Counted from the first letter of the stretch, positions 7,601 through 14,111 are shown. The stretch is DNA of 18,998 nt from Bacteroidales bacterium UBA4243 (GCA_002396205.1 DGXB01000057.1:2670-21667); one strand, 5' to 3'. Notes: generated by a model not told the origin, from the letters alone. Numbers and translations are program-made.

Positions 7601-8104
7601 TTACTTTTTCTTCTTAGCGACTTTCAGGATTTCTTCATAAAGGTCGTCTTCGGCGCCGTCGATGTAACCTGTGTGTTGGTAGACGAGCTTGCCGCTACCG
7701 TCGAAGAGGAAGGTGTGGGGCGGGTTGCTCACGTTCATGGCGCGTTTGAGGTCGCTGTTCACGTCGAGGAGGATGTCGAACTCCCAGCCCTTGCCGTCAA
7801 CCATGGGTTTCACCTTGGCGGTGCTACGCGAGTCGTCAATCGAGACAGCGTAAATCTTCACGCCGGTTTCATCCTGCCAGTCTTGGTAAACCTCGTTCAG
7901 GGCGTTGTGTTCCTTGATGCAGGGACCGCACCAAGTGGCCCAGAAGGTAAGCGCGATGGGGTTGCCGTTGTTCGACAACTTGGCGATGTTCACGTCCTTG
8001 CCGTTCAGGTCCTTCAACGTAACATTGGGCAAATCCGTTTTCGATTGTGCTTGCAGACCCGTAGCAAAAAGAGCCAGCAGCAAAAGTGTCATGAGTTTTT
8101 TCAT
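7601..8104 (-). CDS. TlpA-like periplasmic thioredoxin-fold protein
   Basis: This 167-residue protein has a signal peptide (residues 1-20, ending LQAQ) and a single TlpA/ResA-type thioredoxin domain. The motif WATWCGPC gives redox cysteines Cys59 and Cys62, the only two in the protein. The cis-proline region is visible in NVSNPPHTFLF, followed by GKLVYQHTGY. It should act in the periplasm as a disulfide reductase or carrier. The first gene of a three-gene cluster, it is followed after 11 bases by the barrel gene. Upstream, a 73-base AT-rich repeat array separates it from manA on the same strand; no clean TAnnTTTG box is visible there, so it may be read from the manA promoter. Confidence 0.88.
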   Translation of the reverse strand: MKKLMTLLLLALFATGLQAQSKTDLPNVTLKDLNGKDVNIAKLSNNGNPIALTFWATWCGPCIKEHNALNEVYQDWQDETGVKIYAVSIDDSRSTAKVKPMVDGKGWEFDILLDVNSDLKRAMNVSNPPHTFLFDGSGKLVYQHTGYIDGAEDDLYEEILKVAKKKK

Positions 8105-8113
8105 ATTGATTTG

Positions 8114-8187
8114 AGATTTAAAGATTTAAAATTCAAGATTTAAAATTCAAAGATTCAAAGATTTAAGATTTAAAGATTTAAAATTCA
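8114..8187 (+). repeat. Degenerate 7-8-base tandem array (AGATTTA type) across the manA stop codon
   Basis: The 74 bases divide without remainder into ten units of 7 or 8 bases: AGATTTA, AAGATTTA, AAATTCA, AGATTTA, AAATTCA, AAGATTCA, AAGATTTA, AGATTTA, AAGATTTA and AAATTCA. The first three units and the last three form an exact 22-base direct repeat (8114-8135 and 8166-8187). The array fills the manA-tlpA gap and runs through the manA stop codon (8178-8180) into its last codons. Confidence 0.85.
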
Positions 8188-9179
8188 TTTTCTTCGAGTT
8201 GACAATAGATTTCGAGCAATTTGCAATACTTTTCGGCCCTGATGGCGACCTTCTTGATGACGTTCGGAATCAGGACACATTCTCCTGCATTTACAAAAAC
8301 CGCGCCATTTTCCCAATTCAGCGAAAAATTTCCTTCGAGTGGCATCAAAATCACAAAGGAATCGAGGTTGCCGTAGTCTTTCTGCATCTCGCCCTCAAGT
8401 TGGAGAAGGTTGGTCACAAAATACTGGCAATCAACGACGGGAACCGTCTTGTTCATCACTTTGGGCACCTCGATTTTGTAGTTGTCGGGCACCGTGCCGT
8501 CAATGGCCTCCACGGACTGCGGGATGTGCAGCTCGCGTCGCATGCCCGCCACGTCGATGCGGTCCCAATCGTAAATGCGGTAAGTCGTGTCGCTCGTCTG
8601 TTGGATTTCGGCCACCATGATGCCAGGTCCAAGCGCATGCACGCGACCGGCAGGAATGAAAAACACATCGTCCTTCTCGACCCATTCATGGTTCAGAACC
8701 GATTGCAGCTGGTTGTCTTTCAAAACGTTGGCATAATCCATTCTCGTCATTGGGCGCTTGAAACCCATCACGAGTTCGGCATCTTTGTCGGCCTGCATCA
8801 CGTACCACATCTCGGTCTTGCCGTTGCCCAAGCCGCGTTTCTCGGCCAGCTCGTCGTCGGGATGAACCTGCACTGAAAGCCAGTCGTTGGCATCAATAAT
8901 CTTCAGCAGCAGTGGGAACTGCTCGCCGTATTTGTCGAAGACGCTTTCGCCCACGAGGTCGCCCATGAAGGTTTCCACAAGGTCGTTGATTTCGTCTCCT
9001 TCGAAGTCGCCGTTTGCCACTTCGCTCTGCTCGTCCCACAGGCCTGAGAGCAGCCACACTTCGCCACAGTTGGGCAACGGGCCATAGTCCATGCCCAACA
9101 CTTCCTTGATTTTGCGCCCGCCCCAAATCTTGTCTTTGAAGATGGGCTTGAATTTCAGTGGATAGAGTACGGTTTGCAT
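8178..9179 (-). CDS. manA: Mannose-6-phosphate isomerase, type I
   Basis: This 333-residue zinc enzyme interconverts mannose 6-phosphate and fructose 6-phosphate, linking mannose use to glycolysis and to GDP-mannose for glycans. The N-terminal KFKPIFKDKIWGGRKI is typical of the short bacterial class. The zinc ligands are readable as Gln104 and His106 in LSVQVHPDDELA, Glu123 in GKTEMWYV, and His181 in IPAGRVHALG. TYRIYDWDR contains the usual active-site arginine region. Length matches Bacillus-type ManA (about 315-320). The start at 9179 lies 20 bases after a TATCTTTG box. The last codons (ENEF, stop) fall within the start of the AT-rich tandem array, so the extreme C-terminus may have been altered by repeat expansion. 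Confidence 0.92.
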   Translation of the reverse strand: MQTVLYPLKFKPIFKDKIWGGRKIKEVLGMDYGPLPNCGEVWLLSGLWDEQSEVANGDFEGDEINDLVETFMGDLVGESVFDKYGEQFPLLLKIIDANDWLSVQVHPDDELAEKRGLGNGKTEMWYVMQADKDAELVMGFKRPMTRMDYANVLKDNQLQSVLNHEWVEKDDVFFIPAGRVHALGPGIMVAEIQQTSDTTYRIYDWDRIDVAGMRRELHIPQSVEAIDGTVPDNYKIEVPKVMNKTVPVVDCQYFVTNLLQLEGEMQKDYGNLDSFVILMPLEGNFSLNWENGAVFVNAGECVLIPNVIKKVAIRAEKYCKLLEIYCQLEENEF

Positions 9180-9199
9180 TGCATCAATAAATTTGGGCG

Positions 9200-9207
9200 C
9201 AAAGATA
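9200..9207 (-). promoter_or_regulatory. -7 promoter box for manA
   Basis: The minus strand reads TATCTTTG, 20 bases before the manA ATG. It is back-to-back with the TACCTTTG box of the amidohydrolase gene, with only 22 bases between them, so the two polymerase footprints should overlap. Confidence 0.65.
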
Positions 9208-9229
9208 GGACATTTTTTCAGAAAAGCCG

Positions 9230-9237
9230 TACCTTTG
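9230..9237 (+). promoter_or_regulatory. -7 promoter box for the M20 amidohydrolase gene
   Basis: TACCTTTG ends 17 bases before the ATG at 9255. It supports that start over the longer open frame beginning at 9174, which would place the promoter inside the gene. Confidence 0.65.
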
Positions 9238-9254
9238 CATTAAAATCTAAACCG

Positions 9255-10391
9255 ATGCAAAACCTCATCGAATTAAGGCATATCCTCCACGCCCACCCCG
9301 AGCTTTCGGGACACGAGGCACTGACCAACAAAATCTTGAACGAATGGGTGAAACAAACCCACCCCGACCGACTCATCGAGAAAATCGGTGGCTACGGACT
9401 GGCCGCTATCTATAAAGGTGCAAAACCAGGCAAACGCATCCTCATCCGAGGCGACATCGACGCGTTGCATATCCCTGAGCCGAACGACCTCCCCTATCGC
9501 TCGCAAAACCAAGGCGTTTCGCACAAATGCGGTCACGACGGCCACGCCACCATCCTCTGCGGACTTGCGCAATGGCTCGGCGAGCAACGTCCCGACCAAG
9601 GCGAAGTGGTGTTGCTCTTCCAACCCGCCGAAGAGACGGGGCAAGGCGCACAGGCCATCCTCAACGACCCACAATTTGAGCAAATCAAACCCGATGTGGC
9701 CTTTGGATTGCACAACCTGCCAGGCTTCGAGAAAGGGAAAGTGATGGTGAAGGAAGGTTGTTTTGCCGCCGCCTCTTTCGGCCTGAAACTCGTCTTCGAC
9801 GGGCGCACGGCACACGCCTCTCAGCCCGAAACGGGACACAGCCCTTCGGAACTTTTGGCCGTGCTCATCCACAATCTGGAGAAGAAACGCGAACAGCTGA
9901 AGGCCGTCAAGCCGCTGACCACCTTTGTCATCACGCACGCCATTTTGGGCGAGGAAACTTTCGGTGTGGCTCCCGGTCATGCCGAGATTTGGCTCACCCT
10001 GCGCAGCTTCGACGACCACAACCTTGAGCTAATGGCCTCGCAAATCATCGAACTCTGCCGCGCCAAGGCCAAGGACTACCTCTTCGACTTCAACTTCTCG
10101 GAACACGAAGCCTTCGCCGCCACCAACAGCGACCCGCGCTGCGTGCAAACCATCAAACATGCCGCCTCCAATCTTGAATTGGAACACGGCAGTTTGGAAG
10201 AGCCATTCCGTTGGTCGGAGGACTTCGGTAGGTTTGGAAGTATCTGTCCGATAGGCTTTTTCGGCATCGGTTCAGGCGTTGACCAACCTGCACTTCACGA
10301 TGCGATGTTCGATTTCCCCGACGACATTCTGGAAATCGGCATGGGGATGTTTTGGGAGATCATACGATTGGAGTTAGAAGTTGGAAGTTAG
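9255..10391 (+). CDS. M20-family metal-dependent amidohydrolase (hippurate/IAA-amino-acid hydrolase type)
   Basis: This 378-residue cytoplasmic hydrolase belongs to peptidase family M20, subfamily D, whose members split N-acyl or amide bonds of amino-acid conjugates. Motifs in order are LRHILHAHPELSG (residues 7-19), the conserved IRGDIDALHIPE (64-75), SHKCGHDGHA with metal ligands Cys92 and His94, FQPAEETGQGA with Glu126 and Glu127, and FGLHNLPG with His153. The lid-domain motif GRTAHASQPETGHSP follows. The substrate cannot be read; N-acetyl or N-benzoyl amino acids, or N-acetyl-diaminopimelate, are possible. The start at 9255 is set by the M20 N-terminus and the promoter box. The last eight codons lie in a GTTAGAA-type tandem repeat, so the C-terminus may be repeat-derived. 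Confidence 0.88.
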   Translation: MQNLIELRHILHAHPELSGHEALTNKILNEWVKQTHPDRLIEKIGGYGLAAIYKGAKPGKRILIRGDIDALHIPEPNDLPYRSQNQGVSHKCGHDGHATILCGLAQWLGEQRPDQGEVVLLFQPAEETGQGAQAILNDPQFEQIKPDVAFGLHNLPGFEKGKVMVKEGCFAAASFGLKLVFDGRTAHASQPETGHSPSELLAVLIHNLEKKREQLKAVKPLTTFVITHAILGEETFGVAPGHAEIWLTLRSFDDHNLELMASQIIELCRAKAKDYLFDFNFSEHEAFAATNSDPRCVQTIKHAASNLELEHGSLEEPFRWSEDFGRFGSICPIGFFGIGSGVDQPALHDAMFDFPDDILEIGMGMFWEIIRLELEVGS

Positions 10392-10393
10392 GA
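10366..10393 (+). repeat. Short 7-base tandem array (GTTAGAA type) across the amidohydrolase stop codon
   Basis: Four consecutive 7-base units are visible: GATTGGA, GTTAGAA, GTTGGAA and GTTAGGA. The TAG stop codon (10389-10391) lies inside the last unit. A degenerate continuation may follow. It has the same period as the arrays at 8114 and 12024 but a different sequence. Confidence 0.65.
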
Positions 10394-10449
10394 GTGTAGG
10401 GCTGTCGCATCGTGGCAGCCGCAAAAAAACAAGAAACAACAAAAACGAC

Positions 10450-12015
10450 ATGGACACACAACAAATCAATCCCTTGGTCATCCGCTGCAAGAACTGCGGC
10501 GGCGACCAAAGCTACGACATCGTCAGGCGGCAGTATGTTTGCGCCCACTGCGGAACCGAAACCAGTCTGCAAGACAAGAACGTGGAATACCGCAACTGGC
10601 GGAGCCTGCGGCATGATGCCGTGATGCAGGAGGCCGGCAAGGTCAAGCAGTTCCGTTGCCCCTCGTGTGGCGCACAAACCATCGTGGCCAGTGACGACGC
10701 CTCAGCGGAATGTCCGTTCTGCCAAAGCACCATGATTGACGCCAATTTCGCCGGTAACGACCTCCCCGAAGCCATCATCCCCTTCAAAATCAGCGAGGAA
10801 GAGGCCAAACGGAAACTTGCCCAATGGCTCGAAGGCCGCAAAGACAAGGCCGCCAACGCCGTCAAGGCCAAGATGGACAAGCTGACGGGATGCTATCTGC
10901 CCTACCACATCGTCAGAGGCGCTTTCGTGGGCGACATGGTGGTGTCGCTCCAAGACGAATCACAGAGCTGCTATCCGCTCAGGGCCTATCTCACCCATAC
11001 CGCCGTGAACGCCTCCAACGACTTGGACAACATGTTTCTCGACGGTGTGGAGCCTTTCGATTTCGGCGAGGCTCGCACCTTCGACTTCGGCTACCTGAAC
11101 CACCAAAAGGCCAAAGTGCCCAACGTTTCGGAGGGCAGGTTGCTCCAGCGCGTCACGGAAGAGACGCAAAACGAGGTGTATGACGACCTGAAAAGGAAGA
11201 TGCACAACAAGGAAATCAGTGTCCTGCTTGAGGACGAGGGCAACGAGTCCGTCGAGGCACTGCTGCCCGTCTATTTGGTGAAATGCAGCGACAAGATTGC
11301 GGCGGCGGTCAACGGGCAGACGGGCAAAGTCGCCGTCCTGACGGGCAAGGACAAGAACCTGACGGGCCGCTGGTGGCTGTTTCCGCTCATCGCCACGCTG
11401 GTGGTGGCCTTGGCGGGCTACCTCATCGCCGACATTGAGATGGCCTTGGGCTTTGGCTTGGTGTTTGGCCTCGTGTTTTTCGCCGTCGCCCACAACCGCC
11501 ATCAGGACAATTTTGTCAAGGAGGTCGTCACCTCGGGCGGGTCGTTCAAGAAGCACAACGACACCCGAACCGTGTTTTTCAACGACTTCGGCAACGGCGA
11601 AGTGCCCACCAAGCTCCGTTTCGTCACGCTTGGGCGCATCCTCAAAATCCTTGTGGTCACGTTGGCCGTCATTTTCCTTCCCGTGCTGATTGCCGCACCG
11701 ATACAGCTCATGCGCGGGCTTCCGCTTTCCAGCATCAAGATAGGCTATGGGGCGGCGTGGTATTGCGTCCCGGGTTTCATGGCCATCGTGGGCGCGGGCG
11801 GATTGGCCAAAGCCATGATGTTCGGCTTCCCAATCTATGAAGAGATTTTGCCCAACGGGAGGACGAAACGCCGCAAAATGAAGAGCAGCACAAAAGTGCC
11901 CATGCCGAGGTTCTTGGACAACTTCAAGGTCCTGTTTTCCAGCAAGAAAAACGGCTGCCTCACCATAGGCATCATCCTGTTTCTGCTGATTGGCAGCGTG
12001 GCCGCAATGATTTAG
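10450..12015 (+). CDS. Membrane protein with two N-terminal zinc ribbons, function unknown
   Basis: This 521-residue protein begins with two four-cysteine zinc ribbons: Cys13, Cys16, Cys31 and Cys34 (CKNCGG...CAHCG), then Cys70, Cys73, Cys88 and Cys91 (CPSCGAQ...CPFCQS). A soluble domain (about 100-320) contains AIIPFKISEEEAKRKLAQWL and TGCYLPYHI. Membrane segments follow, at about 330-375 (two), 418-440, 455-490 and 505-521. The layout recalls TFIIB-type zinc-ribbon membrane proteins in which a PFKI...LPYW block follows the ribbons; I know of no proven function. Met at 10450 is chosen because the ribbon begins soon after and the longer frame from 10381 overlaps the preceding gene. It lies 58 bases after the amidohydrolase gene with an A-rich leader and no clear promoter, so read-through is likely. 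Confidence 0.75.
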   Translation: MDTQQINPLVIRCKNCGGDQSYDIVRRQYVCAHCGTETSLQDKNVEYRNWRSLRHDAVMQEAGKVKQFRCPSCGAQTIVASDDASAECPFCQSTMIDANFAGNDLPEAIIPFKISEEEAKRKLAQWLEGRKDKAANAVKAKMDKLTGCYLPYHIVRGAFVGDMVVSLQDESQSCYPLRAYLTHTAVNASNDLDNMFLDGVEPFDFGEARTFDFGYLNHQKAKVPNVSEGRLLQRVTEETQNEVYDDLKRKMHNKEISVLLEDEGNESVEALLPVYLVKCSDKIAAAVNGQTGKVAVLTGKDKNLTGRWWLFPLIATLVVALAGYLIADIEMALGFGLVFGLVFFAVAHNRHQDNFVKEVVTSGGSFKKHNDTRTVFFNDFGNGEVPTKLRFVTLGRILKILVVTLAVIFLPVLIAAPIQLMRGLPLSSIKIGYGAAWYCVPGFMAIVGAGGLAKAMMFGFPIYEEILPNGRTKRRKMKSSTKVPMPRFLDNFKVLFSSKKNGCLTIGIILFLLIGSVAAMI

Positions 12016-12023
12016 TCAGTGAC

Positions 12024-12074
12024 GCGGGACTGCGGGACGCGAGACACGAGACTGCGGGACGCGGGACACGGGAA
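12024..12074 (+). repeat. GC-rich 7-8-base tandem array (GCGGGAC type) after the zinc-ribbon gene
   Basis: Fifty-one bases divide into seven units: GCGGGAC, TGCGGGAC, GCGAGAC, ACGAGAC, TGCGGGAC, GCGGGAC and ACGGGAA. It includes two adjacent 22-base copies (12029-12050 and 12051-12072) that match at 20 positions. It begins eight bases after the stop codon and lies between convergent genes. No terminator-like hairpin with a T run is seen here. Confidence 0.8.
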
Positions 12075-12093
12075 TTGCGACAATAAATTGCAT

Positions 12094-12846
12094 TCAAAGT
12101 AGGCGCATAATCTCTCCGACAATCGCCCTCGAATAGGCGTTGGCCACCTCGACGATGAATTTGCCGAAGTCGATGCGGGCGTTGTGGTCGGCGGTGTCGC
12201 TGATGATGCGGATGACGGTGAAGGGCGTGCCAAACTCCAAACAGACCTGCGCCACAGCCGCGCCTTCCATCTCGACACATTGGATGTCGGGCAGGAGGTC
12301 GAGAATCTCGTTGCGCTTCTCGTCGCTGTTGATGAATTGGTCGCCGCTGGCGATGTCGCCGAAATAGAGCTTGGGGGCAAGGCCGAACTCCTTGACGGCC
12401 TCCTCGCCCACCATCTTTTCGACACCTTTATTAATAAGGTTGCTTACGGCACGACCAGCCAAGGCGGTCAATTCAGAGTCGCTGTCGATGTAGATGCGGT
12501 TGAGCAAAGGCAACTCAAAGCGATGGATCATGGGACGGGCGTCCAAGTCATGTTGCACCAAACGTTTTGAAATCACGATGTCGCCCACCTTGAGGCCATC
12601 GGCCAAGGCACCGGCCGTACCGATGAAAAAGAGATCGGTGACACCAAACTCCTGTATCAATAAGGTAGCCGTGATGGTGGCGGCCACCTTGCCCCACTTG
12701 GAGAAGGCCACCACGCAACGCACGTTGCCGATTTTGCCCACCACGAACTCGCGGTTGGCGATTTTTACCGTTGTCTTGTCAGTCAGCAAGGCTTTCACCT
12801 CGTCGATTTCCTGCGCCATGGCGCCTAGTATTCCAATGTTTCTCAT
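12094..12846 (-). CDS. mtnN: 5'-methylthioadenosine/S-adenosylhomocysteine nucleosidase
   Basis: This 250-residue cytoplasmic enzyme cleaves adenine from methylthioadenosine and S-adenosylhomocysteine, relieving product inhibition of methyltransferases and feeding methionine salvage. The N-terminal IGILGAMAQEI carries the catalytic glutamate (Glu13, equivalent to E. coli Glu12). Phosphorylase-fold motifs include FFIGTAGALADGLKVGDIV, the purine/ribose-binding VEMEGAA, and IRIISDTAD with the catalytic aspartate. E. coli MtnN is 232 residues; the extra length lies mainly in a mid-protein insertion. The ATG is only three bases after the stop codon of the YoeB-type toxin gene, so it is probably translated from the toxin-antitoxin transcript; no separate promoter is visible. 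Confidence 0.9.
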   Translation of the reverse strand: MRNIGILGAMAQEIDEVKALLTDKTTVKIANREFVVGKIGNVRCVVAFSKWGKVAATITATLLIQEFGVTDLFFIGTAGALADGLKVGDIVISKRLVQHDLDARPMIHRFELPLLNRIYIDSDSELTALAGRAVSNLINKGVEKMVGEEAVKEFGLAPKLYFGDIASGDQFINSDEKRNEILDLLPDIQCVEMEGAAVAQVCLEFGTPFTVIRIISDTADHNARIDFGKFIVEVANAYSRAIVGEIMRLL

Positions 12847-12849
12847 AGT

Positions 12850-13131
12850 CTATTTATCATCGTAATGCCCGTAGGCAGAAACAACAAGTACCACAACCTC
12901 CATGTCGTGGATTTCATAAATCAGCCGATGTTTTTTCGTTATGCGGCGGCTCCATTGACCAGATCGGTCGCCTGACAATTGTTCTGGATGGCCTGTGCCT
13001 GTGCGAGGATGCTCCCTCAATTCAACAATCATGGATTGTGCCTTGGCGAAGGCTTTTGGCTCACTTTTGGCCAACGCAACCAAGTCGTGTGTGGCTTGTT
13101 CCTTAAACTCGACTTCAAATCTCATGGCCAA
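12850..13131 (-). CDS. Txe/YoeB-type toxin (mRNA interferase)
   Basis: This 93-residue basic protein matches the YoeB/RelE ribosome-dependent endoribonucleases. The stretch GHPEQLSG...GQWSRRITKKHRLIYEI aligns closely with E. coli YoeB. The catalytic residues have clear counterparts: Glu50 (E46 in E. coli), Arg69 (R65) and the terminal His89-Tyr90 (H83-Y84). The protein therefore looks intact and active. Met at 13131 or 13125 could be the start; both lie within the end of the antitoxin frame, giving the translational coupling usual for such pairs. The toxin is expected to be neutralised by the protein encoded immediately upstream. A non-toxin reading is unlikely given the conserved residues. 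Confidence 0.88.
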   Translation of the reverse strand: MAMRFEVEFKEQATHDLVALAKSEPKAFAKAQSMIVELREHPRTGTGHPEQLSGDRSGQWSRRITKKHRLIYEIHDMEVVVLVVSAYGHYDDK

Positions 13132-13366
13132 GCCGTCTTAAGAATGTGGTCAAATCCTCATCAGGAAGCATTCTATAAGTCGGGCCCTCCTTAGCCTTGT
13201 CAACTCTTGCAAAGAATTCCTCCTTCGTCATCAATGTCGGGTCGACGGCCTGCTTTTGAGCAGCCAACTTTTTCACATATTTCACCACCTTGGCCATCAG
13301 GGTTTCATCATCGGCTATCTCACCCATGGCACGATAAAACTCGGCATTCAGTTGTAACGCTGTCAT
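13115..13366 (-). CDS. Antitoxin of the YoeB-type pair
   Basis: This 83-residue protein precedes the toxin gene and overlaps it by 17 bases. The N-terminal half (to KYVKKLAAQK) looks helical and may be the dimerising, DNA-binding part. The C-terminal half contains MTKEEFFARVDKAKEGP and a final segment, DEDLTTFLRRLGHEI, that would suit wrapping around the toxin. It does not show a textbook Phd/YefM N-terminus, so it may belong to a Bacteroidota-specific antitoxin family; I recall similar hypothetical proteins beside YoeB genes but cannot name the family. By analogy the pair probably represses its own promoter, the TATCTTTG box 28 bases upstream. Confidence 0.75.
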   Translation of the reverse strand: MTALQLNAEFYRAMGEIADDETLMAKVVKYVKKLAAQKQAVDPTLMTKEEFFARVDKAKEGPTYRMLPDEDLTTFLRRLGHEI

Positions 13367-13394
13367 AATACTAACTTGTTTCGTTTATCGGCGG

Positions 13395-13402
13395 CAAAGA
13401 TA
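13395..13402 (-). promoter_or_regulatory. -7 promoter box for the toxin-antitoxin-mtnN transcript
   Basis: The minus strand reads TATCTTTG, 28 bases before the antitoxin start. The opposing box for the LOG gene lies 36 bases away. An autoregulatory operator would be expected around this site; I see no clear inverted repeat. Confidence 0.6.
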
Positions 13403-13417
13403 CTCAAAAACTTTTAC

Positions 13418-13446
13418 TTGCACTTCGCTGGAATTTCCTATTTTTG
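13418..13446 (+). promoter_or_regulatory. Promoter of the LOG-family gene
   Basis: TTG at 13418-13420 is followed after 18 bases by TATTTTTG at 13439-13446, matching the Bacteroidota -33 and -7 pattern. The ATG lies 14 bases downstream. Confidence 0.65.
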
Positions 13447-13460
13447 CAAAAATTTATCGA

Positions 13461-14051
13461 ATGAAGAAAATCTGCATTTTTTGCGGCAGCAGCATGGGCT
13501 TCGACCCGATTTACCGCGAGAAGGCTGCCGAGTTGGGCCATGTTTTGGCCGACAACGGCTGCGAACTGCTTTATGGCGGCGGCAACGTGGGCCTGATGAA
13601 CATCATCGCCGAGGTGATGAAACAACGCGGTTGCCGCATCGTGGGCACCATCACCCAGCATTTGCTGGACATGCGCGTTGGCCGCCCCGACATCGACGAG
13701 CTGATTGTGGTGGAGACGATGGCCGAGCGCAAGAAGATCCTTGAGGACATGGCCGACGCCTTCATCGCCATGCCTGGCGGCGTGGGCACCATGGACGAAT
13801 TCTTCGAGGTGATGGTACTCAGCCAATTACGCGTATTCGACAAGCCCGTCGCACTCTTCAATGTGAACGGCTACTACGACGACATCGTCCGCTTCCTCAG
13901 TCGTGCCACCGACGAAGGTTTCATCCACCGCGAACATGCCGACAACCTCATCGTCAGCGACGACCCGAAGGCACTCTTGGAAGGCATCGCCAACTTCAAG
14001 CCCATCGAGCTGACCAAATGGGTGAGTGAGATTAAGGAACAAGTTAAGTAG
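13461..14051 (+). CDS. LOG-family nucleoside 5'-monophosphate phosphoribohydrolase
   Basis: This 196-residue protein is a LOG (Lonely Guy) family member with a Rossmann-like fold. Members release the base from nucleoside 5'-monophosphates, such as AMP or cytokinin riboside monophosphates. It begins with ICIFCGSSMG and has LLYGGGNVGLMN, followed by the signature MPGGVGTMDEFFEVM that binds phosphate and carries the catalytic glutamate. The length is typical. In bacteria the natural substrate is usually uncertain, and old annotations as lysine decarboxylase are wrong. The start at 13461 is supported by the promoter just upstream. It is followed on the same strand by a kinase-deaminase fusion, which suggests a shared nucleotide-salvage theme. 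Confidence 0.9.
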   Translation: MKKICIFCGSSMGFDPIYREKAAELGHVLADNGCELLYGGGNVGLMNIIAEVMKQRGCRIVGTITQHLLDMRVGRPDIDELIVVETMAERKKILEDMADAFIAMPGGVGTMDEFFEVMVLSQLRVFDKPVALFNVNGYYDDIVRFLSRATDEGFIHREHADNLIVSDDPKALLEGIANFKPIELTKWVSEIKEQVK

Positions 14052-14066
14052 TTGAGAGTAAACCCA

Positions 14067-14111
14067 GTCCCGTAGGGACGACAGAACATAAACGGGCGAC
14101 TCAAGTCCCCG
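14067..14111. repeat. Two adjacent hairpins, REP-like intergenic element
   Basis: A palindrome, GTCCC-GTA-GGGAC (14067-14079), is followed 13 bases later by a second stem, CGGG(C)GAC...GTCCCCG (14093-14111), with a four-base loop and one bulged C. Neither is followed by a T run, so they are not classic terminators. The paired-hairpin layout resembles dispersed REP-type repeats; copy number cannot be judged from one window. Confidence 0.55.

Noticed and set aside
8114..8187. CRISPR-like reading of the repeat array
   Set aside because: The units are 7-8 bases with no spacers, so it is a simple tandem array.
10400..10420. Hairpin GGCTGTC-loop-GGCAGCC between the amidohydrolase and zinc-ribbon genes
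   Set aside because: It is followed by A, not T, on the plus strand, so it is not a terminator for the upstream gene. It contains a G-U pair and may be chance.
12012..12425. Minus-strand frame rich in Ser/Pro/Arg, with the GC-rich repeat at its end
   Set aside because: It is a shifted frame of mtnN; the composition is that of a shadow, and the repeat belongs to the intergenic array.
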